Part shown: piece by piece, positions 28,603 to 39,179 of the stretch | How the letters are laid out: the number at the start of each line of letters is the position of its first letter | Numbering within the stretch: the first letter of the stretch is position 1 | Source: Panacibacter ginsenosidivorans | GTDB lineage: Bacteria > Bacteroidota > Bacteroidia > Chitinophagales > Chitinophagaceae | DNA: 64,000 bases | Assembly: GCF_007971225.1 (NCBI RefSeq) | Contig: NZ_CP042435.1 | Coordinates: 248,001-312,000 of the forward strand | Direction: 5' to 3' | Notes under the pieces: model-generated | Databases searched by the model: none | What the model saw: only the letters and a program-made list of their open reading frames with translations | What the model was told of the DNA's origin: nothing | Program-made: the position numbers and the translations under genes

Positions 28603-31011
28603 CTATTCCGTTCTTAAACTCTTTACAGGGTTTGCAATGGCAGCTTTAATGGCCTGGAAACTTATAGTAAGAAAAGCAATAAATATAACTGCAATGCCTG
28701 CAATAGCGAATACCCATGCGGTTATATCTATCCTGTAAGCAAAATCCTGTAACCATGTATGCATTGCCCACCAGGTAACTGGAATTGAAATAAGAAAGGC
28801 TATCATTACCAGTAGTAAAAATTCTTTTGATACAAGCAGCAGCACATTTTTTACAGAAGCACCCAATACTTTTCTAATACCGATCTCTTTGGTGCGCTGT
28901 TCTATTACAAATGCAGAAAGACCAAACAGGCCAAGGCTTGCAATGATTATTGCCAAAACTGCAAACGCAGAAAATATTTGTTGTGTGTGTTCTTCACTGG
29001 CATAAAGCTTAGCAAAATTCTCATCAAGAAAATTATATTCCAAAGGCCCGTCAGGGTTAAACAAGGTCCATTGCTTTTTTAGATCGCCCAAAAATCCCTG
29101 GATATCTTTAGTATTTATTTTTACTATTAAGCCGCCAAAATTATTACCGAGCATCATCATCATAGGAGATATTTTTTGCTTAACAGAAGCATAATTGAAA
29201 TCTGCAACAACACCTACTACCTTATACTCCTGCTGCCCAGACCGTACAATTGTTTTGCCAACCGCATTGCTATTTGTCCATCCTAATTCGCGTGCAGCTT
29301 CTTCATTAATCAATACACCAGCCGAATCTGTTGAAAACGCTTTGGAGAAATCCCTTCCCTGCACAACGCGTATACCTAATGTGCGCAGATAATCATAATC
29401 TATATGATAAATGTTTGTATGAATTTCTGTACCGTTACCAGTTTCATTTTTTGGGTATATCTCTGTACCATCCATCATTATGCCACCGGGAACGTATCTT
29501 GAGATGCTCGCCGAAACTACACGACTGTCTTTCAAAATTTGTTGCTCGAATGCAAATTGATTACTACCTAATAACCTTGCATCCGGAAGATATAGAACCT
29601 GGTCTTTGTCATAACCTAATTTTTTATTCTGCATGTAATGCAACTGCTGGTAAACAATAATGGTAGCAATAATCAATGCAGTGGAAATAAAAAACTGGAA
29701 AACAATTAAACTGCTGCGCAACGGTTTTCTTTGTGAGCCTTGCAAGGAAGCTCCCTTTAAGACCTTGATGGTATTAAATGACGACAGGAAGAAAGCAGGA
29801 TAAATGCCAGCCAATATTCCTGCAATAAAACTCACGGAGAACAGTACGAGTATTGACTGCCAGCTTAGAAAAAAAATAAAGTCTATATTTTTATTTGACA
29901 GCTCATTAAAATAAGGCAATAAGAAAAATATTAACGCGTATGCGCAAAGCATAGAGAAGAATGTAAACAAAACAGATTCTGTGAGAAACTGAAAGATCAA
30001 TTGCTTTTTTATAGAACCCATTACTTTCCTGATACCGACTTCCCTTGAACGCTTTACAGCTCTTGCTGTTGAAAGGTTTGTAAAATTTACGCAGGCCAGC
30101 AACAAAATGAATATAGCTAACGCCGAAAAAATATATACATATTGTATATCGCCATTCGGTTCCAACTCATACTTTGTATTGGCATGCAAATGAATGTCTG
30201 TAACTGGTTGCAATGAAAAGCGAAATGTATTAACTGACTTCTGTGCTTCGGCAAGACTTACCCCCATATCATGCTGAACTTCCGGGACAACATATTTTGC
30301 AACAAGCTGTGGAAACTTTGCTTCTAATGCTTTAGCATTTGCATTTTTATTTAAAAGAAGATAAGTGTAAAACCCAACATTACTCCATGTTGCACGTGTG
30401 ATATGAAATGTAGTGAGGCTTAGGAATGCATCAAAATGAAAATGTGTATTGTCAGGCACTTTATCAATAACGCCGGTTACTTTATACAATGCATTGTGCA
30501 GGCCAATGGTCAATGATTTTCCAAGTGCATCCTCATTACCAAAATATTTTTTTGCAAATGCTTTTGAAATAACAACGCTGTTAGGCTGAACCAACGCAGT
30601 TTTATTATCTCCTTCAATAAGTGGAATAGAAAACATCTGCAAAAAATTTGAATCAGCAAAGGCAAGTTTTTGTTCTTTGAATTGTTTGTCATTATACTTT
30701 ACAAAATCACTTGCTGGGGAGATCCTTGTTGATGCTTTTATTTCAGGGAAAGCATTTTTCATTCCTTCGCCAACTGCCACGTCTACATTTGGATAAACAG
30801 CCACATCGCCATTTCCGGTAGCAGATAAATTAATGCGGTAAATATTGTCAGCTTCATCTGCATATTTATCGTAGCTCAACTCATCATACACAAATACAGT
30901 AATGAGCATAAAACAGGTTAGCCCGATGGCCAGTCCCACAATGTTGATGACAGAAAAAATTTTATTTTTTCTAAGATTGCGAAAAGCAATTTTTAAATAA
31001 TTTCTTATCAT
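28603..31011 (-). CDS. ABC transporter permease P11
   Basis: 802 residues, start MIRNYLKIAFRNLRKNK. The motif after TM2 is RSREVGIRKVMGSIK and the C-terminal one RTKEIGIRKVLGASV. It is closest in layout to P2: both have AxFPQLVAKYVVPEVQ/LPDMVAKYMGPQIQ in the first ectodomain and VYQQLHYMQNKKLGYD/VYQQMKFIQNKDLGFN after helix 5. The helix before the second motif is IIASLGLFGLSAFVIEQ, lacking the usual Cys. It is an orphan permease; the substrate is unknown. Confidence 0.93.
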   Translation of the reverse strand: MIRNYLKIAFRNLRKNKIFSVINIVGLAIGLTCFMLITVFVYDELSYDKYADEADNIYRINLSATGNGDVAVYPNVDVAVGEGMKNAFPEIKASTRISPASDFVKYNDKQFKEQKLAFADSNFLQMFSIPLIEGDNKTALVQPNSVVISKAFAKKYFGNEDALGKSLTIGLHNALYKVTGVIDKVPDNTHFHFDAFLSLTTFHITRATWSNVGFYTYLLLNKNANAKALEAKFPQLVAKYVVPEVQHDMGVSLAEAQKSVNTFRFSLQPVTDIHLHANTKYELEPNGDIQYVYIFSALAIFILLLACVNFTNLSTARAVKRSREVGIRKVMGSIKKQLIFQFLTESVLFTFFSMLCAYALIFFLLPYFNELSNKNIDFIFFLSWQSILVLFSVSFIAGILAGIYPAFFLSSFNTIKVLKGASLQGSQRKPLRSSLIVFQFFISTALIIATIIVYQQLHYMQNKKLGYDKDQVLYLPDARLLGSNQFAFEQQILKDSRVVSASISRYVPGGIMMDGTEIYPKNETGNGTEIHTNIYHIDYDYLRTLGIRVVQGRDFSKAFSTDSAGVLINEEAARELGWTNSNAVGKTIVRSGQQEYKVVGVVADFNYASVKQKISPMMMMLGNNFGGLIVKINTKDIQGFLGDLKKQWTLFNPDGPLEYNFLDENFAKLYASEEHTQQIFSAFAVLAIIIASLGLFGLSAFVIEQRTKEIGIRKVLGASVKNVLLLVSKEFLLLVMIAFLISIPVTWWAMHTWLQDFAYRIDITAWVFAIAGIAVIFIAFLTISFQAIKAAIANPVKSLRTE

Positions 31012-31063
31012 AAGTTATAGTTGTAATTTTTTGTACTTAACATTTGCTCTTTACTCATCGCCT

Positions 31064-31134
31064 GTTGTGTCACTCACTTGTGCGTTCTAAACTTTGCTGA
31101 GCAATGAATAAACTGTACAAGAGTGCGACGCAAC
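31064..31134. repeat. intergenic hairpin element (e12)
   Basis: Full copy between P12 and P11, with the loop variant TTTGCTGAGCAATGAATAAA. A decayed CCCCTAAA-type repeat follows at about 31138-31165. Confidence 0.85.
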
Positions 31135-31201
31135 GAAGATGACCCAACCCCTAAACGTGGGGCTAATAAAATCTTCTGCATTTTCAAGAGTTGGGAGCTT
31201 C

Positions 31202-33553
31202 TTATTCTGTTCTCAAACTCTTTACCGGGTTGCTCATAGCGACTCTTATGGTGTTCATGCATACTACAACTAACGTAAGCAGGAACATTGCTATACCAAC
31301 CAATACAAAAAGCCAGATACTAATGCTGATGCGATAATCATACTTGCTTAACCAATTGGTCATAGCCCAATAGGTTAAGGGCACCGCAATGACAAAAGCA
31401 ATTGTTACGAGTTTTAAAAATTCTTTGGATATAAGCAACAGCAACTGCTGAACACTTGCACCAAGTACTTTGCGTACACCAATTTCACGAATGCGTTTTT
31501 CGATGGTGAATGAAGCAAGGCCTGCAAGCCCAAGACAACAAATAAAAATGGCAAGACCTGAAAAAATATTCGTAAGCTTTCCTATAAGGTCTTCAGTTAA
31601 AAATTTCTTTTGAAATTCCTGGTCAACAAACTGGTACTCGAATGGTACAGTGGGATTATATTTTTTAAAGATCGTTTCAATGGATGCCATTGCTTTTTGC
31701 GGTGCAACACCATCTTTCAAACGAAGCGTATTCATAGAAGAACCGTTGCCATCATATACCATTAACATTGGATATGCGGGTTCGAATGGAGAAGTCATGA
31801 TCACATTATCTGAAACACCAATAACCGTGTAGTTTCTGCCATACCGCATTTGCATACCTACAGGGTTTTTTAGTTTCATTGCATCAACAGCAGCTTTATT
31901 CAGGATCATGGAAGTTGAATCTGCAGGTGTTCCTGAAAAATCTCTTCCCTGCAACATTTTAATGCCCATTGTTTTAGTAAAATCAACATCAACTGCAAGC
32001 CCACCCATGATGATTTGGGAATTGGCAGGTTTGCCATCATAATCAGGTGCGCCCGTATTCCACCATACTTCTGTTATTGGCGAAGATGTTCTTGTAACAT
32101 TGCTGATCAAACCCGTTGAAAGTAATTCCTGCTTTATTACGTCATAGCTTTTATCTGTATCTGGTGTAGAAGGAATCATAACAAGGTTATTGGGATTATA
32201 ACCCATATCGCGGTCTTTTACATGTTGTATTTGCTGGTAAACAATGATCGTTGCCGAGATAAGCAAAATAGAAATTACAAACTGTGACACCACGAGTATA
32301 TGCCTGGGCATAACTGTTTTCTTCCCTGAACTTAATGTTCCTTTCAAAACTTTTACAGGATTAAAAGAGGAAAGATATAATGCAGGATAACTTCCGGCTA
32401 CTAAACCGGTAAATAAAATAATGACGGTTGCAGATAACCAGAACAGTGGTTGTGTTGCATTCAATGAAAGATGTTTATCTACAAGCTGATTGAATGATGG
32501 TAATAATAGCAGCACTGCAATAATAGCAATTACAAAAGCGATCAATGTTAAGATCATTGACTCAAAGAAGAATTGCAGTATCAATCTTTTCTTGTTTGAA
32601 CCAAGGGTTTTTCTTATACCTACTTCTTTTGCACGTTTTTCACTTCTTGCAGTGGAAAGGTTCATGAAGTTGATGCATGCGATCAATAAAATGATAATTG
32701 CTATTACAGAAAATAAGTGCACATATTCTATCATGCCGCCGGTGTTTACACCATTATCAAAATCACTGTAGAGGTGCCAGTGACTCATTGGAAAAGCGAA
32801 GTATGTGCTTATCTCATCCTTGCCATGCGCTCGTTTTACTTTGGTAATTGTTTTATTCAGCAGACTTGTATCAACGTTGGGAACTGTTTGTACAAAAACA
32901 TTCCATGAAGAATTTACCCATTCACCCATTGCATTTTTTGTATCAGGATCATTGTAGTTAAAAGGCGTGATCCAATCAAACCGGAAGGTAGAATTACCCG
33001 GAGCGTCTTCAACAACTGCTGTAACTTTTACATCCTGACTGTTATCAAAACGTATTACTTTATTAATAGGGTCTTCATTTCCAAAAAAGGCTTTTGCTGC
33101 AGATTCAGAAAGTACAATCGAGTTGGGATCTTTTAATGCAGTAGCTGCACTTCCTTTGATGAATTTCCACGAGAACATATCAAAGAAGTGATCGCTTACT
33201 ATATAACCTTCTTTTTTTATTTTGTCTTCACCATGAGCAAGCACACGCTGTTGTTGGTATGTTGTAACAACTGCATGCTTTATCTGCGGAGAGCTATGTT
33301 CCAGTTCACTTGCAAGCGGAAGTACCATGCTTCTGTCTGTAAACACCTGGTTATTGAAATCGCGGTTAGCAATAACCTGATAGATATTGTCGTAGTTCTT
33401 TTGAAATTTATCATAAGTCAATTCATCATATACCCACAAAAGAATAAGCATGGTACATGTAATGCCAATTGTAAGACCTAAAATATTCGTTATAGAAAAT
33501 CCCTTGTTGCGAAATAAATTTCTCCACGCAATTTTTAAATAATTTCTTATCAT
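31202..33553 (-). CDS. ABC transporter permease P12 (shortest array member)
   Basis: 783 residues, start MIRNYLKIAWRNLFRNKGFS, the shortest paralog. The first helix ends LLWVYDELTYDKFQKNYDNI. Motifs are RAKEVGIRKTLGSNK and RIREIGVRKVLGASV. The last helix has diverged: the usual TVSFQAIKAA is replaced by VVVCMNTIRVAMSNPVKSLR. The second ectodomain has DSTSMILNKAAVDAMKLKNP, with Lys for the conserved Glu of LNETA. Otherwise intact. Confidence 0.93.
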   Translation of the reverse strand: MIRNYLKIAWRNLFRNKGFSITNILGLTIGITCTMLILLWVYDELTYDKFQKNYDNIYQVIANRDFNNQVFTDRSMVLPLASELEHSSPQIKHAVVTTYQQQRVLAHGEDKIKKEGYIVSDHFFDMFSWKFIKGSAATALKDPNSIVLSESAAKAFFGNEDPINKVIRFDNSQDVKVTAVVEDAPGNSTFRFDWITPFNYNDPDTKNAMGEWVNSSWNVFVQTVPNVDTSLLNKTITKVKRAHGKDEISTYFAFPMSHWHLYSDFDNGVNTGGMIEYVHLFSVIAIIILLIACINFMNLSTARSEKRAKEVGIRKTLGSNKKRLILQFFFESMILTLIAFVIAIIAVLLLLPSFNQLVDKHLSLNATQPLFWLSATVIILFTGLVAGSYPALYLSSFNPVKVLKGTLSSGKKTVMPRHILVVSQFVISILLISATIIVYQQIQHVKDRDMGYNPNNLVMIPSTPDTDKSYDVIKQELLSTGLISNVTRTSSPITEVWWNTGAPDYDGKPANSQIIMGGLAVDVDFTKTMGIKMLQGRDFSGTPADSTSMILNKAAVDAMKLKNPVGMQMRYGRNYTVIGVSDNVIMTSPFEPAYPMLMVYDGNGSSMNTLRLKDGVAPQKAMASIETIFKKYNPTVPFEYQFVDQEFQKKFLTEDLIGKLTNIFSGLAIFICCLGLAGLASFTIEKRIREIGVRKVLGASVQQLLLLISKEFLKLVTIAFVIAVPLTYWAMTNWLSKYDYRISISIWLFVLVGIAMFLLTLVVVCMNTIRVAMSNPVKSLRTE

Positions 33554-33605
33554 AAGTTATAGTTGTAATTTTTTGTACTTAGCATTTGTTCTTTACTCAT
33601 CGCCT

Positions 33606-33721
33606 GTTGTGTCACTCACTTGTACGTTGGTGCTTTATGCTGCTTTTAGCCGTTCACCTTTAGCTAGTAACTTGCAGCCAAATGTTAATAGTTATTCTTC
33701 AGTACAAGAGTGCGACGCAAC
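33606..33721. repeat. intergenic hairpin element with an enlarged loop (e13)
   Basis: Between P13 and P12. The left arm GTTGTGTCACTCACTTGTAC and the right arm GTACAAGAGTGCGACGCAAC are intact, but the loop is about 75 bp of unrelated sequence in place of about 22. Confidence 0.85.
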
Positions 33722-33781
33722 GATGCTTTATTGTTATTCTTCACCCTGTCTCATAAAAATTCTTTTTGAAGTTTTAAACGC

Positions 33782-36217
33782 TTATTCACTTCGCAAACTC
33801 TTTACAGGATTTGCTATTGCAGCTTTTATAGCCTGGAAACTTATTGTTGCCAATGCAATAATCAATGCAAGCAACGCAGCAATAATAAAAACCCACCATT
33901 GAATATTTATACGGTAAGCAAAATCCTGGAGCCAGTTGTACATTGCATACCATGCAACCGGGAAGGCAATAACTGCAGCAATGAGAACTAGTTTTAGAAA
34001 ATCTTTTGATAACAACGACACGATGGTAGATGTGCTTGCCCCCAGCACTTTTCTAACACCAATTTCTTTTACGCGTTGCGTAATGGCAAATGCAGATAAT
34101 CCAAATAAACCGAGACACGCTATAAATATTGCTATGCACGAAAAGATGGTAAAGATGGTGCCCTGCTTTTGTTCAGCTACATATAACTGGCTATATGTTT
34201 CATCAAGGAAAGTGGCCTGGTAAGGAACTTCAGGAAGATACTTTTTCCAGGTTTTTTCAATTGTTTTTAAAGTGCTTTGAATATTATTACCAGCAACCTG
34301 CAGTGACAGAAAATTAAAATACCCATCAGTTGCGGCATTGGCTGGATTTACCAACACCATCGGTACAATTTGTTGGTGTAATGATTCAAAATGAAAATCT
34401 TTTACAACACCAATTATTTTACCTTTTATAGATGCATACCTGAAATCTTTACCCAAAGCATCTTGCGCAGATTTCCAGCCGATGGCTTTTACCGCCGCTT
34501 CATTCAAAATAAAATTTGAAGTATCAGTTCCGTATTGTCTTGAAAAGTTTCTGCCTGCAGCAATTTGTATGTCATATGTTGAAACAAAATCATAATCAGC
34601 CACTACAAATTTTATATCTGATGTTACAGGCATTGCAGAATCTCCGGTGAATGTAGAAGCGCCCATTGCATCTAACAACCTGCCGGTTGGCACACGTGAT
34701 GAACGTGTTACATTTTTTACAGCATTACTTTGTAACAGTTCGTTCCTGAAAGTTTCGTATGATGGATTAAGGTCATTAATATAAGGAAGTGTAATGATAT
34801 GATCTTTATCATAACCCAATGAAGTGTTTTGCATATACTTCAATTGCTGGAATACAATAATGGTAGTAATAATTAAAACAATAGAAATGGTGAATTGCGC
34901 CACCACTAATATTTTCCTGAATGAAATATTGCTGCCATCGATTTTAAATAACCCTTTTAAAGTTTTAACGGGTTGAAAAGACGACATGAACAATGCAGGA
35001 TATAAGCCCGATAAGATACCCACCACAAATGGCGTTAATAATAGTGGCACAATTACCTGCCATTTTAAAAGCATCTCTACCGATAATTCAAGACCTGAAA
35101 GCTGATTCAGCAATGGCAATGTAAAATACAGAAGAGCAAATGCCATTAAAATGGCTACCCATGCAATGAGCACTGACTCACTTAAAAACTGAAAGATCAA
35201 TCCTTTTTTTCCGGCGCCCATTACTTTTCGTATACCAATTTCTCTTGCACGTAAAGCAGATCTTGCGCTTGATAAGTTCATATAATTGATACATGCAATC
35301 AATAGTATAAACAATGCAATTGCCGAGAAAATATATACACGGTTAATATCGCCATTAGGTTCAGCTTCATAATCTGTGTGAGAATATAAGTGTATGTCCG
35401 TTAATTTCTGCAGGCCGAGTGTGGTGAATTTAGAAGGAAGCTGTCCGTTGTAATCAGCACGGTTCATGTGTGCATCTATAAAGGCGGGGAAACGTGCAAC
35501 CATTTTTTGCGGATCATAATGATCGGGCAGTAGTAAGTAAGTAAAGAAAGAATTGTTACCCCAGTTGGTACGTAAGTTTTCAGCGCCATAAATTGCTGAA
35601 TCTTTCAGCGTATTAAATGAAAGCAGTGTACCCGGATGCATATGCGAATTTGCAGGAAACCCTTTATAGATACCGGTAACCTTCACATCATACTTATTAC
35701 TTACACGCAATACTTTATTTATGGGATCTTCATTGCCAAAATATTTTTTTGCAACATCTTCACTTAACATTACAGAAAAAGGATCTTTTAAAGCAGTATT
35801 GGGATCACCCTTTAAAACATCCAGTGTAAACACATTAAACAAGTTCTCGTCAGCAAAATAAACATTCGGTTCATTAATTATTTTTTCACCGTACTTAATA
35901 GCCAGCGTTCCGGTATTAAGCAAACGTGTCATTTTTTTTATTTCCGGAAAATCGCCTGGTAAATAATATCCGAATGGCGGAGAAACAGTGCTTAAGTTTA
36001 AAGACACTACACCATCCTGGTTGTTAAAAGACCTGGTAACACGATAAATATTTTCGGCATTCTTATTATACTTATCGTAACTAAGTTCATTTATAATATA
36101 CGTTGCTATCAAAAGGCAACAGGTAAGCCCAACTGTTAATCCAAATAAATTTACAAACGAGATGAACTTGTATTTCATCAAATTGCGCCACGCTATTTTG
36201 AAATAGTTTCGTATCAT
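33782..36217 (-). CDS. ABC transporter permease P13
   Basis: 811 residues, start MIRNYFKIAWRNLMKYKFIS. The first ectodomain starts YIINELSYDKYNKNAENIYR. Motifs are RAREIGIRKVMGAGK and RVKEIGVRKVLGAST; the tail is SLRSE. The second ectodomain core is DTSNFILNEAAVKAIGWKSA. The region after helix 5 reads IVFQQLKYMQNTSLGYDKDH, the conserved linker of the P2/P11/P13/P14 type. Confidence 0.93.
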   Translation of the reverse strand: MIRNYFKIAWRNLMKYKFISFVNLFGLTVGLTCCLLIATYIINELSYDKYNKNAENIYRVTRSFNNQDGVVSLNLSTVSPPFGYYLPGDFPEIKKMTRLLNTGTLAIKYGEKIINEPNVYFADENLFNVFTLDVLKGDPNTALKDPFSVMLSEDVAKKYFGNEDPINKVLRVSNKYDVKVTGIYKGFPANSHMHPGTLLSFNTLKDSAIYGAENLRTNWGNNSFFTYLLLPDHYDPQKMVARFPAFIDAHMNRADYNGQLPSKFTTLGLQKLTDIHLYSHTDYEAEPNGDINRVYIFSAIALFILLIACINYMNLSSARSALRAREIGIRKVMGAGKKGLIFQFLSESVLIAWVAILMAFALLYFTLPLLNQLSGLELSVEMLLKWQVIVPLLLTPFVVGILSGLYPALFMSSFQPVKTLKGLFKIDGSNISFRKILVVAQFTISIVLIITTIIVFQQLKYMQNTSLGYDKDHIITLPYINDLNPSYETFRNELLQSNAVKNVTRSSRVPTGRLLDAMGASTFTGDSAMPVTSDIKFVVADYDFVSTYDIQIAAGRNFSRQYGTDTSNFILNEAAVKAIGWKSAQDALGKDFRYASIKGKIIGVVKDFHFESLHQQIVPMVLVNPANAATDGYFNFLSLQVAGNNIQSTLKTIEKTWKKYLPEVPYQATFLDETYSQLYVAEQKQGTIFTIFSCIAIFIACLGLFGLSAFAITQRVKEIGVRKVLGASTSTIVSLLSKDFLKLVLIAAVIAFPVAWYAMYNWLQDFAYRINIQWWVFIIAALLALIIALATISFQAIKAAIANPVKSLRSE

Positions 36218-36292
36218 AACAATAGATTTTAATGTTGTGTATGATGTTTTAAAACTTATGTAACAGGCATTTTTGTTCTTTACTCAGCAACT

Positions 36293-36355
36293 GTTGTGTC
36301 ACTCACTTGTACGTTCAGATCAATATTGAACAAACCGTACAAGAGTGCGACGCAA
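36293..36355. repeat. intergenic hairpin element (e14)
   Basis: Well-preserved full copy between P14 and P13. The right arm ends GCGACGCAAG; the loop is TTCAGATCAATATTGAA. Confidence 0.88.
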
Positions 36356-36431
36356 GAAAAGTTTAATTCATATTAAACAGTCCGGCTCCAAAAAATCCAT
36401 CCGCAGCTCTTCACATTTGCATATCCGCACA

Positions 36432-38873
36432 TTATTCTGTTCTCAAACTTTTCACCGGGTTTGCCAATGCTGCTTTTATTGCCTGGAAACTCACTGTTAT
36501 CAATGCAATGGCCAATGCAGTAAAGCCTGCCACAAAAAATACCCACCACTCGATGTTAATGCGATAAGCATAATCTTTTAGCCAGTTACTCATGGCAAGC
36601 CATGCCACCGGGAAGGCAATAACACATGCAATAATTACCAGCACTAAAAAATCTTTTGAAAGCATAGTAACTACATTTCCGGTTGAAGCGCCTAATACTT
36701 TTCTGATACCTATTTCTTTGGTACGCTGCTCTGCCATATAAGTTACCAGCCCAAACAAACCAAGACACGCAATAACAATTGCAAGCACTGCAAATGTTAT
36801 TGCTATATATCCTGCACGTTGTTCGCTGCGATACATTTCATTAAAAGAATCATCCATAAAGCGATAACTGAATGGCATGCCTGGTGCCATTGCTTTCCAT
36901 TTGTTTTCTATTTGTTTTATCAGGCCATCTGCATTAGCAACATTGATCTTAAATGATATTAGTCCTGTACTGTTACCCAGCAGCATACAAAGCGGACCAA
37001 TGTTTTGTCGCAATGATTCAAAATGAAAATCTTTTACCACACCAATAATTTTGATAGGTATCATTGAATTATCTCCCTGAATATTTGATGGCACATACAT
37101 CATTTTTCCAATCGGGTCGCTATAGCCTAACAGTTTGGCGGTTGTTTCTGTAATAAGCATGGCACTTGAATCTGAGCCGAACTCTTTTGAGAAATTCCTG
37201 CCCTTCACTATTTCCATTCCCATTGTTTTTATATAATCATAGTCTATCCGCCATGTTTGCATATCAATACCATTTTTAAAATCCATTACGGCTTCTTTTG
37301 AATAAGTATTATCACTGCGGGAAGAATTGGTAACAGGCAGGTATGCACTAACTGTTGCACTGCTTACGCCATTCATGGCAAGCACATCATTTTTAAATGC
37401 CTGCACATTGTTATTGAGAGCATAAGCGCCATCGACTACAAGCACCTGGTCTTTACTAAACCCAAGCTTTGTTGTTTGTATATAATGTAGCTGACTGTAA
37501 ACAATAATAGTTCCGATGATAAGCATGACAGATGTGGCAAACTGGAAAACCACCAATACATTACGCAGGTTACTCTTTTTAAAACCCGTGTTAGCGCTGC
37601 CTTTTAAAACAACAATAGGTTTAAAACCTGAAAGGAATAAAGCAGGATAACTGCCTGCCAGTAAGCCTACCACAAATGGAACCAAAATAAGAAATGGCAG
37701 TATATGAATGTTCAACAGATCTTTTACGGATAAAGATTTTGCGGCCACGTCATTGAATAAGGGTAGTACAAAATATGCTATGGCAACAGCAATGATAAGT
37801 GAGATAAATGCAGTAATGGTTGATTCAACAAGGAATTGGGCAATTAATGTTTTTCTTTCGGTGCCCAATACTTTTCTTATGCCTACTTCTTTTGCGCGGC
37901 TGGCACTGCGTGCAGTACTTAAGTTCATAAAATTGATACAGGCAATAATGAGTATGAATAATGCAACTGCAGAAAAAATATATACATACTGAATATTACC
38001 AGATGGGCTAAGTTCAAAAGAATAGTCACTGTATAAATGAATTTTTGTTAATGGAATGAGTGAGTATTCAAGTTTATTGCCTGATTTTCTAAACTCATCC
38101 ATACTGTTTATTTTAATGAACTGCTGCACATAAGGCAGTACATATTTAGTAATATACTGTTCAAAGCTTTTTTCAAATGCTTTATAATCTGTTCCTTTTT
38201 TAAGTAACAAATAAGTATTAAAATTATGGCTGGTATATTGCCCCCACTGGTAATCTGCATTCTTCATAGAGAGCATAAAATCCAGTTGAAAATGCGAGTT
38301 ATGGGGAATGTCTTTTATAACTGCCGTTATCTTAAACGGTGTAGTTGTTTCACCATTTTTAACTTCAATGGTTTTACCCAAAACATTGGTACTGTTAAAA
38401 TATTTTTTTGCCGTTGACGCTGTTATTACTACGGTATTAGGTTGGTTCAATGCGGTTTTTGCATCACCTTCAATGGCGGGTAATGTAAACACATTGAAAA
38501 ATGTAGAATCAACATAGGCTATATTCTTTTCAGTAATAAATTCATTACCCTTCTTAATAAGTTTAGCACCTTCGTTTCCATAGATACGCGTGTATTCTTC
38601 TACCTGCGGGTAATCTTTTTTCAGCACCTGCCCCATCATATCAGATGTTTGTGTCATATGCAGGTCGCCGCCACCAAAGCGTATGTCAGCATTGATCCGG
38701 TAAATGCGGTCTGCATTTACATTATAACGGTCGTAACTCAACTCATCCGTTACATAAAGTGTGATCAACAAACAGGTAGCAAGGCCAATGGCAAGACCAA
38801 GTATGTTTATGGTGCTGTAACCTTTGTTTTTCCAAAGATTACGAAATGCTATTTTGAAATAATTTTTTACCAT
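36432..38873 (-). CDS. ABC transporter permease P14, first gene of the P14-P10 unit
   Basis: 813 residues, start MVKNYFKIAFRNLWKNKGYS. The first ectodomain starts VTDELSYDRYNVNADRIYRI. Motifs are RAKEVGIRKVLGTER and RTKEIGIRKVLGAST; the second ectodomain has DSSAMLITETTAKLLGYSDP. A complete promoter arrangement (site E) lies about 150 bp upstream, and the transcript from P15 appears to end at the hairpin there, so P14 should head its own unit. Confidence 0.93.
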   Translation of the reverse strand: MVKNYFKIAFRNLWKNKGYSTINILGLAIGLATCLLITLYVTDELSYDRYNVNADRIYRINADIRFGGGDLHMTQTSDMMGQVLKKDYPQVEEYTRIYGNEGAKLIKKGNEFITEKNIAYVDSTFFNVFTLPAIEGDAKTALNQPNTVVITASTAKKYFNSTNVLGKTIEVKNGETTTPFKITAVIKDIPHNSHFQLDFMLSMKNADYQWGQYTSHNFNTYLLLKKGTDYKAFEKSFEQYITKYVLPYVQQFIKINSMDEFRKSGNKLEYSLIPLTKIHLYSDYSFELSPSGNIQYVYIFSAVALFILIIACINFMNLSTARSASRAKEVGIRKVLGTERKTLIAQFLVESTITAFISLIIAVAIAYFVLPLFNDVAAKSLSVKDLLNIHILPFLILVPFVVGLLAGSYPALFLSGFKPIVVLKGSANTGFKKSNLRNVLVVFQFATSVMLIIGTIIVYSQLHYIQTTKLGFSKDQVLVVDGAYALNNNVQAFKNDVLAMNGVSSATVSAYLPVTNSSRSDNTYSKEAVMDFKNGIDMQTWRIDYDYIKTMGMEIVKGRNFSKEFGSDSSAMLITETTAKLLGYSDPIGKMMYVPSNIQGDNSMIPIKIIGVVKDFHFESLRQNIGPLCMLLGNSTGLISFKINVANADGLIKQIENKWKAMAPGMPFSYRFMDDSFNEMYRSEQRAGYIAITFAVLAIVIACLGLFGLVTYMAEQRTKEIGIRKVLGASTGNVVTMLSKDFLVLVIIACVIAFPVAWLAMSNWLKDYAYRINIEWWVFFVAGFTALAIALITVSFQAIKAALANPVKSLRTE

Positions 38874-38942
38874 ACAATTAATGTTGTGTTATGCATTTAG
38901 CATTTTTTTTGTGACGGGCTTTTGTAATTCTTTTTAGCGATT

Positions 38943-38962
38943 GTTGTGTCACTCACTTGTAC
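38943..38962. repeat. hairpin element, isolated left arm (e15 left)
   Basis: GTTGTGTCACTCACTTGTAC in the P14 leader. The matching right arm lies at 39166-39179, with promoter site E and a terminator between the arms. Confidence 0.8.
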
Positions 38963-39021
38963 TTTCTTATTATTACTCATCAAACACAATCTAACAGAGC
39001 ATGAGCTAAAACAAAAATTTC

Positions 39022-39126
39022 ACCAACGCTTATGCCAATATGTAAGTAGCTGTTTTTAAACAATTTAGAGGCAGGCTAAAAAATGAGGTGTTCGATAATG
39101 AACACCTCATGTGCGATGATGAACGA
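39022..39126 (-). promoter_or_regulatory. predicted sigma54-type promoter and activator sites, site E (P14-P10 unit)
   Basis: The minus strand reads TGGCATAAGCGTTGGT (39037 down to 39022), the best -24/-12 match in the window. The dyad TGTTCGATAATGAACA (39089-39104) starts exactly 51 bp upstream. A weaker second site, TGTGCGATGATGAACGA (39110-39126), follows after 5 bp. The first dyad lies inside the terminator stem 39083-39110, so the same DNA may end one unit and activate the next. Confidence 0.7.
39083..39110 (-). terminator. terminator after the P18-P15 unit
   Basis: A perfect 11-bp stem, ATGAGGTGTTC / GAACACCTCAT, with a GATAAT loop. On the minus strand it is followed by a T-run (complement of A at 39078-39083). 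It lies downstream of P15 and overlaps the activator dyad of site E. Confidence 0.75.
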
Positions 39127-39165
39127 TCTTTAAATGTATAGCTGAATAATGATCAGAAACCTGAA

Positions 39166-39179
39166 AAGTGCGACGCAAG
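39166..39179. repeat. hairpin element, isolated right arm (e15 right)
   Basis: AAGTGCGACGCAAG-type right arm downstream of the P15 stop; its left partner is 200 bp away. Confidence 0.65.
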
